Positions 1-7,509 of a DNA stretch of 64,000 bases are shown here, one piece after another. The DNA is from DATJFH01 sp035495815 (lineage in GTDB: Bacteria > Acidobacteriota > Terriglobia > Bryobacterales > Bryobacteraceae). Every line of letters begins with the position of its first letter. Within the stretch, counting starts at the first letter, position 1. The notes below the pieces were generated by a model, which worked only from the letters and a program-made list of their open reading frames with translations, searched no databases and was not told where the DNA came from. The DNA is taken from NCBI GenBank assembly GCA_035495815.1, contig DATJFH010000124.1, forward strand, positions 13,800-77,799, given 5' to 3'. Both the position numbers and the translations under genes were made by a program.

Positions 1-1610
1 GTCTCGACGTTGTATTCCTTGCGCAGTTGGTACCGGCTCTCCTCGACGGCATAGTCCGAGGTGCCGACGGCGACGAATCCGATGGAAGCTTTCTCGTTAT
101 AGCTGACGATGGGTGGCGAGATCGCTTTTCGAATAGACTCGAACTTGCGGTTCAGGCGATCGACGTTGTTGATGTAATCGTCTTCGCGCTCCGTATAGGC
201 GGCGTATTCGTTGTGACCGCTGCCGCGGGTAAAGTATGCGGCGGAAGGGTGCGCAGTGGCGGGCAGAGTGCGGTAGCCGACGCCATCGCCGTCAACGTCT
301 TTGTAACGGCCGAAGCTGCCGAGACGATCGAGATCTTCGGCGGTGAGGACTTTTCCACGCCGGATGGGCTCGGTGGGATAGGGGAACGGATCCGCCATCC
401 AGTTATTCATGCCCAGATCGAGATCAATCATGACGAAGACCGGAGTCTGGAACTGCTCGCTGAGGTCGAAGGCATCGATTGCCATGGTGAAGCACTCCCC
501 GGGCGAAGACGGGAAATACATGGGGTGTTTCGTATCGCCGTGGGAAAGGAGGGCGGTGGAGAGAAGATCACCCTGAGCGGTGCGCGTGGGCAAACCCGTG
601 GAGGGGCCGACGCGCTGGACATCGAAGATGACGGCTGGTATTTCGGCATAGTAGCCGAGGCCGACAAATTCCGACATGAGCGAGATGCCGGGTCCGGCGG
701 TAGAAGTCATGGACCGGGCGCCAGCCCAGCCCGCGCCCAACGCCATGCCGATCGACGCCAGTTCGTCCTCGGCCTGGACGACGGCGTAGGTGGCCTTTCC
801 CGTTTCCTTGTCGATTCGAAAGCGCTTGAGATAGCCGATCAGTGTCTCGACGAGCGAGGAGGACGGCGTGATCGGGTACCAGGTGACGACGGTGACGCCC
901 GCAAACATGGAGCCGAGCGCGGCGGCGGCATTCCCTTCGATGATGATCTTGCCGGCGGTGGCGTTCATCTTCTCCACGCGAAAAGGATCGGTTTTGGAGA
1001 GATTTTTTTCCGCGTAGTCCCAGCCGGCGGCGAGGGCTCCCATGTTCAGCTCGGCCGCTTTTGCTTTGCGTTTGCCGAATTGCTTGAACAGGGCTTTACG
1101 CATCTCCTCCATGTCGATATCGAGCAACTGAGCCAGAATCCCGTCGTAGATCATGTTCTTCACCAGCTTTCGCAGCTTGGCGTCGGGACAGACGGGGCCC
1201 ACCAGTTTGTCGAAGGGGACGGGGTAAAAGTGGAGATCGGAGCGAAGCGAATTAAGCTTGAGAGGCTCGTCGTAGACGACAGCGGCGCCTCCCTCGAGCT
1301 TCATCACGTCTTCACGGGCCGTCTCCGGATTCATGGCGACCAGGAAATCGATCTCCTTTTTCCGGGCGATGAAACCCTGCTTGCTGGCGCGTATGGTAAA
1401 CCAAGTCGGCAAGCCGGCGATGTTCGATGGGAACATGTTTTTTCCCGACACCGGAATGCCCATCTGGAAGATGGAACGCATCAGGACGCTGTTGGCGGTC
1501 TGACTACCCGAACCATTCACCGTCGCTACTTGGATGCTGAAGTCGTTGACGACCTGCCGTTCGGGATCTCCAGAGCGAGTCTCGACCGGCGCAACTTGGA
1601 GAGTTGACAT
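1..1610 (-). CDS. korA: 2-oxoacid:ferredoxin oxidoreductase, fused gamma-alpha subunit (KorA-like), partial
   Basis: This subunit of a 2-oxoacid (probably 2-oxoglutarate):ferredoxin oxidoreductase would work with a beta subunit to oxidise a 2-oxoacid to acyl-CoA while reducing ferredoxin in the cytoplasm. The C-terminus lies beyond position 1; 536 codons are visible. Residues about 20-200 form the gamma domain (GSGSQTAN near 33-40). From about 220 the alpha pyrimidine-binding domain begins, with YPITPSSS at 245-252, typical of KorA/PFOR. The gamma-alpha fusion is the usual arrangement in many KorA proteins. The ATG at 1610 is the first in-frame start; upstream there is a weak AAGGA and a perfect -10 hexamer TATAAT at 1668-1663, but no convincing -35. 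The ferredoxin at 5679 is a possible partner. The exact substrate (2-oxoglutarate or another 2-oxoacid) cannot be settled from this part. Confidence 0.88.
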   Translation of the reverse strand, partial: MSTLQVAPVETRSGDPERQVVNDFSIQVATVNGSGSQTANSVLMRSIFQMGIPVSGKNMFPSNIAGLPTWFTIRASKQGFIARKKEIDFLVAMNPETAREDVMKLEGGAAVVYDEPLKLNSLRSDLHFYPVPFDKLVGPVCPDAKLRKLVKNMIYDGILAQLLDIDMEEMRKALFKQFGKRKAKAAELNMGALAAGWDYAEKNLSKTDPFRVEKMNATAGKIIIEGNAAAALGSMFAGVTVVTWYPITPSSSLVETLIGYLKRFRIDKETGKATYAVVQAEDELASIGMALGAGWAGARSMTSTAGPGISLMSEFVGLGYYAEIPAVIFDVQRVGPSTGLPTRTAQGDLLSTALLSHGDTKHPMYFPSSPGECFTMAIDAFDLSEQFQTPVFVMIDLDLGMNNWMADPFPYPTEPIRRGKVLTAEDLDRLGSFGRYKDVDGDGVGYRTLPATAHPSAAYFTRGSGHNEYAAYTEREDDYINNVDRLNRKFESIRKAISPPIVSYNEKASIGFVAVGTSDYAVEESRYQLRKEYNVE

Positions 1611-1701
1611 CTATTTTGAGTAGTCCTTATGTAAGGTGATGTGCACTGCTGGAGCACCTTTAATTATAAGCGAAATGCAAGAGCATGTGTGGCTTGTGAA
1701 C

Positions 1702-3018
1702 CTATTTTTGCCTCTTCGTCCGGGTCTTGACGACCACCGGCGCGCCGCGGAACCCGAAACGCTTGCGGATCTGGTTGGCGAGGTAGCGCTCATGGGAGAA
1801 GTGCAACGGGCCGGTGCTGTTGGTGAAGAAGACGAAGGCCGGCGGCCGGATAGAGGCTTGAGTCACATAAAATATTTTCCGATCCTCAAAATGAAGGGAT
1901 TCGACGAAGCGATTCAATTCGCCGGTGGTGATTCGTTTGGAAGCGGAATCGTCCACCTCGCGAATGAGCTTGAAAAGCCCGTTGACACCCTCTCCTGTTT
2001 TGGCGGAGATGAAGGCGACGGGGGCGTAGTCCATGAATTTCATCTGGTCGCGCAGTTTCTGCTCGAACTTGCGCTTGCCTTTTTCCGGGCCGGTATCCCA
2101 CTTGTTGACGCAGATAACGATGGCGCGGCCGCCCTCGTGGGCATAGCCGGCGATGGTGGCGTCGAGCGCGAGGACGCCTTCGGTGGCGTCCAGCACGACG
2201 AGCACGACGTCCGCCATGCGGATGTGGCGGCGCGCCATGACGACGCTCAACTTCTCCGTCATCAACGTGGTTTTGCCCTTTCGGCGGATGCCAGCGGTAT
2301 CGACAAAGACGTACTCGATTCCATTGCGGACGACCGTCTCATCGACGGCATCGCGGGTGGTGCCGGCAACGGGAGAAACGATCGACCGCTCGGCGCCGGT
2401 GAAGGCGTTGAGCAATGTCGATTTGCCGGTATTGGGACGACCGATGATGGCGACTCGGATGAGCCTGTTTTCGGGCGTTTCGGCGGGTTTGGCGTTTTCC
2501 AGGTCCGCTGGCGGAAAAGAGGAGACGACGTGATCGAGCAGCGGTTCGATTCCCAACGCATGCTCGGCGGAGACCGGGAAGAGGTCCCGAATGCCGAGAA
2601 CGTAGAACTCGTTCGCGAGGGCCTCCCGCTCGCGCGTATCCATCTTGTTGACCACAAGGGTGACGGGACGGCCCAGTTTGAGCAGCAGTTGGGCGAGGTC
2701 CCGGTCAGCCCCGGTGATATCGGAGCGTCCATCGATCAGGAAGATGATGTGATCGGCTCTCGATAGAGCTACTTTGGCCTGCTTCAGAATCTGTGCGGGA
2801 ATGAAATCGGCATCGTGAACCACGATTCCGCCGGTGTCGATCAACTGGAAGAGGCGTCCCTTGTGGGTGGCTAAACCTTCGATACGGTCACGGGTAATGC
2901 CCGGCTCATCGCCGACGATGGAGCGCCGCTGACCGGTGATGCGATTGAATAAAGTGGATTTCCCTACGTTCGGCCTGCCTACGATTACGACCGTGGGCAG
3001 CGGCCTGGATGGTGGCAT
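1702..3018 (-). CDS. der: Ribosome biogenesis GTPase Der (EngA)
   Basis: Der is an essential tandem GTPase that binds the 50S subunit during ribosome assembly. The 438-aa product has two complete G domains. The first has GRPNVGKST at 14-22, a DTGG switch and NKMD; the second has GRPNTGKST, DTAG and NKWD. A KH-like C-terminal domain follows, ending in a basic tail (KTRTKRQK). This length is usual for Der. The start at 3018 (MPPSRPLPTVVIVG) puts the first P-loop at the expected distance; a longer in-frame extension to 3105 would run over the divergent helicase gene and adds non-conserved sequence. It is divergent from the DinG-type helicase with at most 36 bp between starts, so the promoters must overlap the coding regions. 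Identification is secure. Confidence 0.95.
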   Translation of the reverse strand: MPPSRPLPTVVIVGRPNVGKSTLFNRITGQRRSIVGDEPGITRDRIEGLATHKGRLFQLIDTGGIVVHDADFIPAQILKQAKVALSRADHIIFLIDGRSDITGADRDLAQLLLKLGRPVTLVVNKMDTREREALANEFYVLGIRDLFPVSAEHALGIEPLLDHVVSSFPPADLENAKPAETPENRLIRVAIIGRPNTGKSTLLNAFTGAERSIVSPVAGTTRDAVDETVVRNGIEYVFVDTAGIRRKGKTTLMTEKLSVVMARRHIRMADVVLVVLDATEGVLALDATIAGYAHEGGRAIVICVNKWDTGPEKGKRKFEQKLRDQMKFMDYAPVAFISAKTGEGVNGLFKLIREVDDSASKRITTGELNRFVESLHFEDRKIFYVTQASIRPPAFVFFTNSTGPLHFSHERYLANQIRKRFGFRGAPVVVKTRTKRQK

Positions 3019-3054
3019 TGAATAACCATGATAGTAGAATCGAAGTGTCTCCGG

Positions 3055-4986
3055 ATGTCCACCAAAACCCGCACCGCCACTGCCCGCGACTTCTTCAAGC
3101 GTCAAGGCGCCCTTTCAAAGTGGCATCCGAATTACGAATTCCGCCAGGGGCAACTGGAGATGGCGGAGGCAGTGGAAGCAGCCCTGCGGGACCGCAGGCA
3201 CCTGCTGGTGGAGGCGGGCACGGGAACTGGAAAGACACTGGCCTACCTGGTCCCGGCAATTCTTTCGGGAAGGCGCATCGTGGTGTCGACGGGTACGAAA
3301 AATCTGCAGGAGCAGCTCTTTTTCAAGGATATTCCGTTCCTGCAGCAGCATTTCGAGCGTCCGCTCCAGGTCTGCTACATGAAAGGCCGTGGCAACTACG
3401 CGTGCCGGCAGAAAATCTACGACGCCGAAAGGGAGCCCATTCTGACGGGGCTCGAGGAAACTGCGGACTTTCAGATTATCCGGGAGTGGGAGAAGACGAC
3501 GGAGTTCGGAGATCGGGCCGAGATCCGGACGCTGCCAGAGCAGAGCCAGGCGTGGGGCAAACTCGACGCAAGGCGAGACTTATGCAGCGGCCAGAAATGC
3601 GAGCAGTTCGGGCGCTGCTTCGTCACGCTGATGCATCAGCGGGCGCAGGAGAGCGACATCATCATCGTGAATCATCATCTGTTTTTCGCGGATCTGGCAT
3701 TGAAGGACGGCGAACTCGACGGCGGGATCCTGCCAGAGTACAACGCGGTGGTATTCGATGAAGCGCACGAGATGGAGGACATCGCGGGTCAATACTTCGG
3801 CGTCACGGTGAGCAGCTATCGTTTTGACGAATTGCGGCGGGACATAGCGGCAGTGGCGCGATCGAAGAACTTCGGATCGCCGGAGTTGGACCGGACGCTG
3901 GAGGCGCTGGGTGACGCGGCGGGGCTGTTCTTTAACGTGCTTCCGCAAGCCGAGGGCCGTAACAGTTTCGCCGGGCGGGAGGCGTTTCTCAATGATTACG
4001 AGGCGGTCTACCGTGAAACCCTGACCACGATCGCGTTAACGGGCTCCTATCTGCGCACGGTGGCGGATCCTCCGGACGAGATTCTCCCACTGATCCGGCG
4101 GACGGGAGAATTGGCGGAGGACCTGCGGTTTGTGATGGAGAACGACGACAAGTCCTTTGTCTATTGGATGGAGCGGCGCGGGCGCGGGTGCTTCCTGCAA
4201 GCCACTCCGGTCGATGTTTCGCGGGTGCTGGCGAACCGGCTGTTCAACGTGCTGGATACGGTGGTCCTGGCCTCGGCGACACTGGCGGTAGGAGGAACAT
4301 TCGAGTTTGCGCAGAAGCGGCTGGGGCTGGAGGGGGCGCGGACGCTGGTGGTTCCGGGTCACTTCGACTATCGAAAACAGGCCCTGCTCTATGTTCCACA
4401 GCATCTGCCGGATCCGCGCGATCCTGCGTTCACCAAGAGCGCATCCGAAGAAATCATCCGGATTTTGAATTGCAGCCGCGGCCGCGCGTTCGTGCTGTTC
4501 ACCAGCTATCAGCAGATGCGAATGGTATACGACCGTATTTCGTTCGAGGTGGAGTACCCCATCCTGATGCAGGGATCGGGTCCGAGGAGTGCGCTGCTCG
4601 ATGAGTTCCGCTCGACACAGAATTGCGTGCTGCTGGCGACGTCGTCGTTCTGGCAGGGGGTCGACGTGCCGGGGGAACAGCTGAGTTGTGTGATCATCGA
4701 CAAGCTGCCATTCGCCGTCCCAAGCGACCCGGTGGTGGAAGCGCGGATCCGGGATGTGCGGGAGTCGGGTGGGAATCCGTTTTACGATTACCAGATTCCG
4801 CAGGCGGCGATCTCCCTGAAGCAGGGCTTCGGAAGACTGATCCGGAGCCGGTCCGATCGCGGGGTGCTGGCGATGTTGGACAATAGGATTACGAAGCAAC
4901 GTTACGGACAGGTTTTTTTCGACAGCTTGCCGGATTACGAGTTCACTACCAACATCCAAGACGTGGAGAAGTTTTTTAATGTTTGA
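3055..4986 (+). CDS. dinG: DinG/XPD-type ATP-dependent DNA helicase
   Basis: A superfamily 2 helicase of the DinG/XPD group, which unwinds DNA 5'-3' with ATP and is linked to repair and to resolving R-loops or D-loops. The product is about 643 aa. Visible motifs are the Walker A EAGTGTGKT near the N-terminus, the DEAH box in VVFDEAHEME, motif V-like FWQGVDVPG and motif VI QGFGRLIRS. Four cysteines lie between motifs I and II (one in GNYACRQK, three in LCSGQKCEQFGRCF), the arrangement that holds a [4Fe-4S] cluster in this family. The start is uncertain: ATG 3055 leaves a 36-bp gap to der, and an in-frame ATG at 3028 would add nine residues. The end overlaps queD by 8 bp, so the two are translationally coupled. 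Confidence 0.9.
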   Translation: MSTKTRTATARDFFKRQGALSKWHPNYEFRQGQLEMAEAVEAALRDRRHLLVEAGTGTGKTLAYLVPAILSGRRIVVSTGTKNLQEQLFFKDIPFLQQHFERPLQVCYMKGRGNYACRQKIYDAEREPILTGLEETADFQIIREWEKTTEFGDRAEIRTLPEQSQAWGKLDARRDLCSGQKCEQFGRCFVTLMHQRAQESDIIIVNHHLFFADLALKDGELDGGILPEYNAVVFDEAHEMEDIAGQYFGVTVSSYRFDELRRDIAAVARSKNFGSPELDRTLEALGDAAGLFFNVLPQAEGRNSFAGREAFLNDYEAVYRETLTTIALTGSYLRTVADPPDEILPLIRRTGELAEDLRFVMENDDKSFVYWMERRGRGCFLQATPVDVSRVLANRLFNVLDTVVLASATLAVGGTFEFAQKRLGLEGARTLVVPGHFDYRKQALLYVPQHLPDPRDPAFTKSASEEIIRILNCSRGRAFVLFTSYQQMRMVYDRISFEVEYPILMQGSGPRSALLDEFRSTQNCVLLATSSFWQGVDVPGEQLSCVIIDKLPFAVPSDPVVEARIRDVRESGGNPFYDYQIPQAAISLKQGFGRLIRSRSDRGVLAMLDNRITKQRYGQVFFDSLPDYEFTTNIQDVEKFFNV

Positions 4987-5353
4987 AGTTTCCGTTGAAG
5001 AGACATTTGCCGCCGGACACGCCTTGCGAGGCTATCGGGGGAAATGCGAGAACGTGCACGGGCACAACTACCGCGTGCAGTTGACGCTGGAAGGTCCAGA
5101 GCTGAATGCCATCGGGCTGCTGGTAGATTTCGTGGAGGTGAAGAGGCTCATTCACGGAGTCGTGGACCGTCTGGATCACCAGTTCATCAACGATCTCCCG
5201 CCGTTCGATGTGGTGAACCCCTCGGCGGAGAATCTGGCGAAGTATTTTTACGATGAGATCAGTTTGAAGCTAGGGAAGGCAGTACGGCTCGGACAAGTGA
5301 AGATATGGGAGACGGATATTACGAGCGCCACGTACAGGCCAGGCAGCCATTGA
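4979..5353 (+). CDS. queD: 6-carboxy-5,6,7,8-tetrahydropterin synthase (QueD/PTPS family)
   Basis: This enzyme converts dihydroneopterin triphosphate to 6-carboxytetrahydropterin, the first committed step toward queuosine and other deazapurines. The 124-aa product is the normal size for the family. Zinc ligands are visible as H14 (AGHAL) and H27 and H29 (VHGHN), with the catalytic cysteine C23 just before. LDHQFIND carries the second catalytic histidine, and WETDITSATY near the C-terminus holds the substrate-binding glutamate. The ATG sits inside the end of the helicase gene (8-bp overlap). No other queuosine gene is nearby. A related role as a 6-pyruvoyl-tetrahydropterin synthase-like protein is the only real alternative. 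Confidence 0.92.
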   Translation: MFEVSVEETFAAGHALRGYRGKCENVHGHNYRVQLTLEGPELNAIGLLVDFVEVKRLIHGVVDRLDHQFINDLPPFDVVNPSAENLAKYFYDEISLKLGKAVRLGQVKIWETDITSATYRPGSH

Positions 5354-5370
5354 AAAAGAGTTCGGGAGAA

Positions 5371-5406
5371 AGCGGCGCGCAGGGATAGCGGTCCCGGCGC
5401 GCCGCT
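5371..5406. terminator. Strong hairpin between convergent queD and ferredoxin genes
   Basis: AGCGGCGCGC at 5371-5380 pairs perfectly with GCGCGCCGCT at 5397-5406. An inner stem GGGA/TCCC is separated from it by one mismatch, leaving a 6-nt loop. It lies in the 65-bp gap between two converging genes, with TTTT following on the plus strand and TTTCTC plus a later CTTTTTC on the minus strand. It is best read as a shared bidirectional terminator, although the T-tracts are short. Confidence 0.65.
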
Positions 5407-5418
5407 AGCGGATTTTGG

Positions 5419-5679
5419 TCAACGACCGAAGTAAGCGGCGTTACGCGGAGTAAAGTCCGCCCACTTTTCGGGAAGATCGTCCAGGGCGAAGATCGCGGAG
5501 ACCGGGCACACCGGTACGCACGCGCCGCAATCGATGCATTCGACCGGATCGATGTAGAGCATCTCCTCCGTTTCGTACTTCGGATCATCCTTTTTGGGGT
5601 GGATGCAATCCACTGGGCAGGCGTCCACGCACGCTGTATCCTTCGTCCCTATGCAAGGTTCTGCTATGATGTAGGCCAT
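5419..5679 (-). CDS. fdxA: 7Fe ferredoxin ([3Fe-4S][4Fe-4S])
   Basis: A small 86-aa electron carrier. The N-terminal half has cysteines 9, 17, 21 and 25 in CIGTKDTACVDACPVDC, lacking the middle cysteine of a standard CxxCxxC motif, as in Thermus/Azotobacter-type 7Fe ferredoxins. The second half has the full CIDCGACVPVCP motif (C48, C51, C54, C58). This predicts one [3Fe-4S] and one [4Fe-4S] cluster. A good ribosome binding site (GAGGA, about 8 nt before ATG) sets the start, and a sigma-70-like promoter lies about 60 bp upstream. It is monocistronic. It could accept electrons from the 2-oxoacid oxidoreductase at the left edge, but that is inference from proximity only. Confidence 0.92.
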   Translation of the reverse strand: MAYIIAEPCIGTKDTACVDACPVDCIHPKKDDPKYETEEMLYIDPVECIDCGACVPVCPVSAIFALDDLPEKWADFTPRNAAYFGR

Positions 5680-5735
5680 TTATTTGTCCTCTATTTAGGC
5701 TAGATTCGCTCCAGTTGCAATTTGCCAGAACGATC

Positions 5736-5764
5736 GTTATAGCACACAGATTTCAAAAAGACAA
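5736..5764 (-). promoter_or_regulatory. Predicted sigma-70 promoter of the ferredoxin gene
   Basis: Reading the minus strand, TTGTCT (5764-5759, 4 of 6 consensus bases) is followed after exactly 17 bp by TATAAC (5741-5736, 5 of 6). Transcription would start near 5729, giving a leader of about 50 nt to the ferredoxin ATG at 5679 that contains the GAGGA ribosome binding site. Confidence 0.5.
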
Positions 5765-6030
5765 CGCAATGAGGCCAGGTCAGGCGTCCTGCCAAAGTGA
5801 AGCGTTCCCCGCGGCCAGCCGGAGGATTCCGCGCTGATAACGGGACCGCCGGTACGCCGCCGAAGACAGGTCCGCAGGCGTCCACTCAACATTGCAGCTA
5901 GTCCGGACGTCGAGCATCCGTGACGTACTGCTAGGCTTACCGCTTAACAGGGGCAGGCGGAAGCCGGCCGACTTCTATCCACGGACAAAAGACCGATCAA
6001 CGGCGGCTCGCGCACCGTGGCGCACTGACT
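5765..6030. other. Non-coding gap between ferredoxin promoter and ThuA gene
   Basis: Only short open frames without ribosome binding sites or recognisable residues occur here. No tRNA-like fold, repeat or terminator was seen. It separates the upstream side of the ferredoxin gene from the 3' end of the ThuA-domain gene. Confidence 0.6.
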
Positions 6031-6855
6031 CTATTGCTTCTTCCGAGGCGGCTTGGGATCCTGATTCGCTCGCAAATCCTCGGAGGTGATGTCGCATTTG
6101 GCCCCGGATTCGGGCACGGGGAGTTTGGCGCTCCATAGGATGGCGTTGACGATCATCCGGCGAAATTCGGGGATGCCCCAGTTGGAGTGGAAGTGCGCTC
6201 CGGTGAAGCCGAAACCACGGCCGCCATCGGCGCGCTCGACGGCCCAGGCGATCGTTTCCTTATTGGGAGCCTCCTTGGGTAACATTGCCGTGAGAATCGG
6301 GATCACGCGCTTATCATCGGGACGGAAGCGAATCCGGTAGTACCATTCGTCCCTGCCGGCAAAACTCTTCCAACCACGGGAGATGGGGTGCTTCGGGGTT
6401 CCCTGTGTGACAGCCGCCTCGTTAATCGGGTTCTGGGAGTAGGGCCGCTCGTAATATCCGCCGATCCAGTCGAGCAATTCGGGCCCGCCCTTCTCTTTGG
6501 GAACCTCGACCGCATAGTGCAGACATACGAGGCCGACACCTTTTCGGATGAGCTTGCCTATCGTGTCCAGGCGCGTGCCCTCGATCAGCGGGTGTCTGGC
6601 GCCACCATCCATGTAGAGGACGATGGCGCTGGCGCCCTCGAAGAGGTTTTCGTCTGTCGGCCAGCCGTCTTTGACGACCACCGTTTCGACCCCTTTGTTC
6701 TGCCGGAGGCATTTTTCCAGCAGGAGGGTTCCTGCGTTGAACTCATGCTCGCCGGGCGCATGGCTGGGCTTACCGGCGACCATTACTATTTTGGCGGGCG
6801 CAGACACCAGCGGGGCGGCGGCCGCGATCAGCAGGAGGAGGCAGGTTTTCATCAA
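6031..6855 (-). CDS. Secreted ThuA-domain protein
   Basis: The 274-aa product starts with a clear signal peptide (MMKTCLLLLIAAAAPLVSAP). A ThuA-like domain follows, a class I glutamine amidotransferase-like fold named after trehalose utilisation in rhizobia. Typical ThuA features are IVMVAGKPSHAPGEHEF near the mature N-terminus, VGLVCLHYAVE in the middle and the late GFGFTGAHFHSNWG segment. ThuA-like proteins are abundant in Acidobacteria and Planctomycetes, often exported, and are tied loosely to sugar metabolism; the reaction is not established. The tail is basic and proline-rich (PKPPRKKQ). It is monocistronic on the minus strand. Family assignment is firm; function is open. Confidence 0.85.
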   Translation of the reverse strand: MMKTCLLLLIAAAAPLVSAPAKIVMVAGKPSHAPGEHEFNAGTLLLEKCLRQNKGVETVVVKDGWPTDENLFEGASAIVLYMDGGARHPLIEGTRLDTIGKLIRKGVGLVCLHYAVEVPKEKGGPELLDWIGGYYERPYSQNPINEAAVTQGTPKHPISRGWKSFAGRDEWYYRIRFRPDDKRVIPILTAMLPKEAPNKETIAWAVERADGGRGFGFTGAHFHSNWGIPEFRRMIVNAILWSAKLPVPESGAKCDITSEDLRANQDPKPPRKKQ

Positions 6856-6863
6856 CGACTATT

Positions 6864-7050
6864 CTATACAGGCAGCGGTTTCAAACACAGCAGCCGGGCA
6901 GGGTTGTCGTACCAGATCGGCTTGGCAAAAAGCCAGTGGCAAGTCCGGGCAACACCGCCGTGAACGACACATCCGAGCAGGCTCTTGAGGGTTCCCAGCC
7001 ATTTATTGCCGTCTTCGGCGATCAGCAACTTGCGTCGTGTCAGCAGCTTA
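6864..7050 (-). pseudogene. Possible C-terminal remnant of an amidohydrolase-like gene
   Basis: On the minus strand an open frame ending at 6864 encodes a segment that looks like a real protein tail: KWLGTLKSLLG, then ARTCHWLFAKPIWYDNP, then ARLLCLKPLPV. The xDNPARLLxL ending resembles the C-terminus of TIM-barrel amidohydrolases. Upstream of about 7050 the frame turns into low-complexity Ser/Lys-rich sequence with no family likeness, so the gene would be broken there. The break lies just outside the phage-like block and could mark its left boundary. The assignment rests on short motifs only. Confidence 0.3.
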
Positions 7051-7211
7051 GAACCTGAGCTTGAACCGATGGCGGACCCACCCGGAGCGGAGTCACGCCT
7101 CGAAGTTTTTTTTCTACCGCCTTTTTTCAACAGCTTTGCAGAGGAACTGCCGGTGCTGCCGAGGCCCGATGATAGGCTGAGATCAGAAAGGGAATTGATC
7201 GACAGCGTTGG

Positions 7212-7244
7212 AAAGCCTTCCGGTTTCGGAAGGCTTTTTATTTT
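7212..7244 (+). terminator. Intrinsic terminator/attenuator directly upstream of the phage-like operon
   Basis: AAAGCCTTCCG (7212-7222) and CGGAAGGCTTT (7227-7237) form a perfect 11-bp stem around the tetraloop GTTT, followed by TTATTTT. This is a classic rightward intrinsic terminator. The ribosome binding site of the first phage gene (GAGGA, 7246-7250) begins two bases after the T-tract and its ATG is at 7255, so no promoter fits between. Transcription of the module from upstream would have to read through it. Confidence 0.85.
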
Positions 7245-7254
7245 CGAGGAAAAC

Positions 7255-7509
7255 ATGTCCCACACCAGGATCGCCGAGGGAAGACCGGCCTTGGAGCCAA
7301 GACGACAAGTACCGCGCGCTTCCCGCAGGGCAGAAGCGATCGACAGACTCATCCGCGTTTTCGAGAAGACGATCGAGTCGAAGAACGTAACCGTGGCCGA
7401 CTTCATCCGCCTGTTGCAACTCGAGAAGGAGATCGGCGGGGAAGAGGCGAAGGATATCAGGGTGGCATGGATCGAAAAAAGCGAACCGGCGGCATCTTCC
7501 GAGGGATAG
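7255..7509 (+). CDS. Small terminase-subunit-like protein
   Basis: An 84-aa, charged, mostly helical protein just before and overlapping the large terminase gene by 43 bp, the place where phages carry the small terminase subunit that recognises DNA for packaging. The C-terminus (EEAKDIRVAWIEK) resembles the short hydrophobic tail found on small terminase-like proteins next to TerL. The start at 7255 is chosen because GAGGA stands 4 nt before it; an in-frame extension further upstream would read through the terminator hairpin. There is no clear helix-turn-helix. The role is inferred from position. Confidence 0.55.
   Translation: MSHTRIAEGRPALEPRRQVPRASRRAEAIDRLIRVFEKTIESKNVTVADFIRLLQLEKEIGGEEAKDIRVAWIEKSEPAASSEG

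Noticed and set aside
27..1607. Long plus-strand open frame opposite korA
   Set aside because: Its residues show no family likeness, whereas the minus strand encodes a clear KorA protein in the same bases.
4284..4291. Second copy of the ops core octamer GGCGGTAG inside the DinG-type gene (a third on the minus strand at 7121-7114)
   Set aside because: No CAGTGG partner, no leader position and no antiterminator gene downstream; chance matches.
5700..6089. Two short open frames (minus 5700-5885, plus 5892-6089) beside the ferredoxin gene
   Set aside because: No ribosome binding site or recognisable residues; the first overlaps the predicted ferredoxin promoter.
6985..7254. In-frame upstream extension of the small terminase-like gene
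   Set aside because: It reads through an intrinsic terminator hairpin, has no ribosome binding site and no conserved residues; ATG 7255 has GAGGA.
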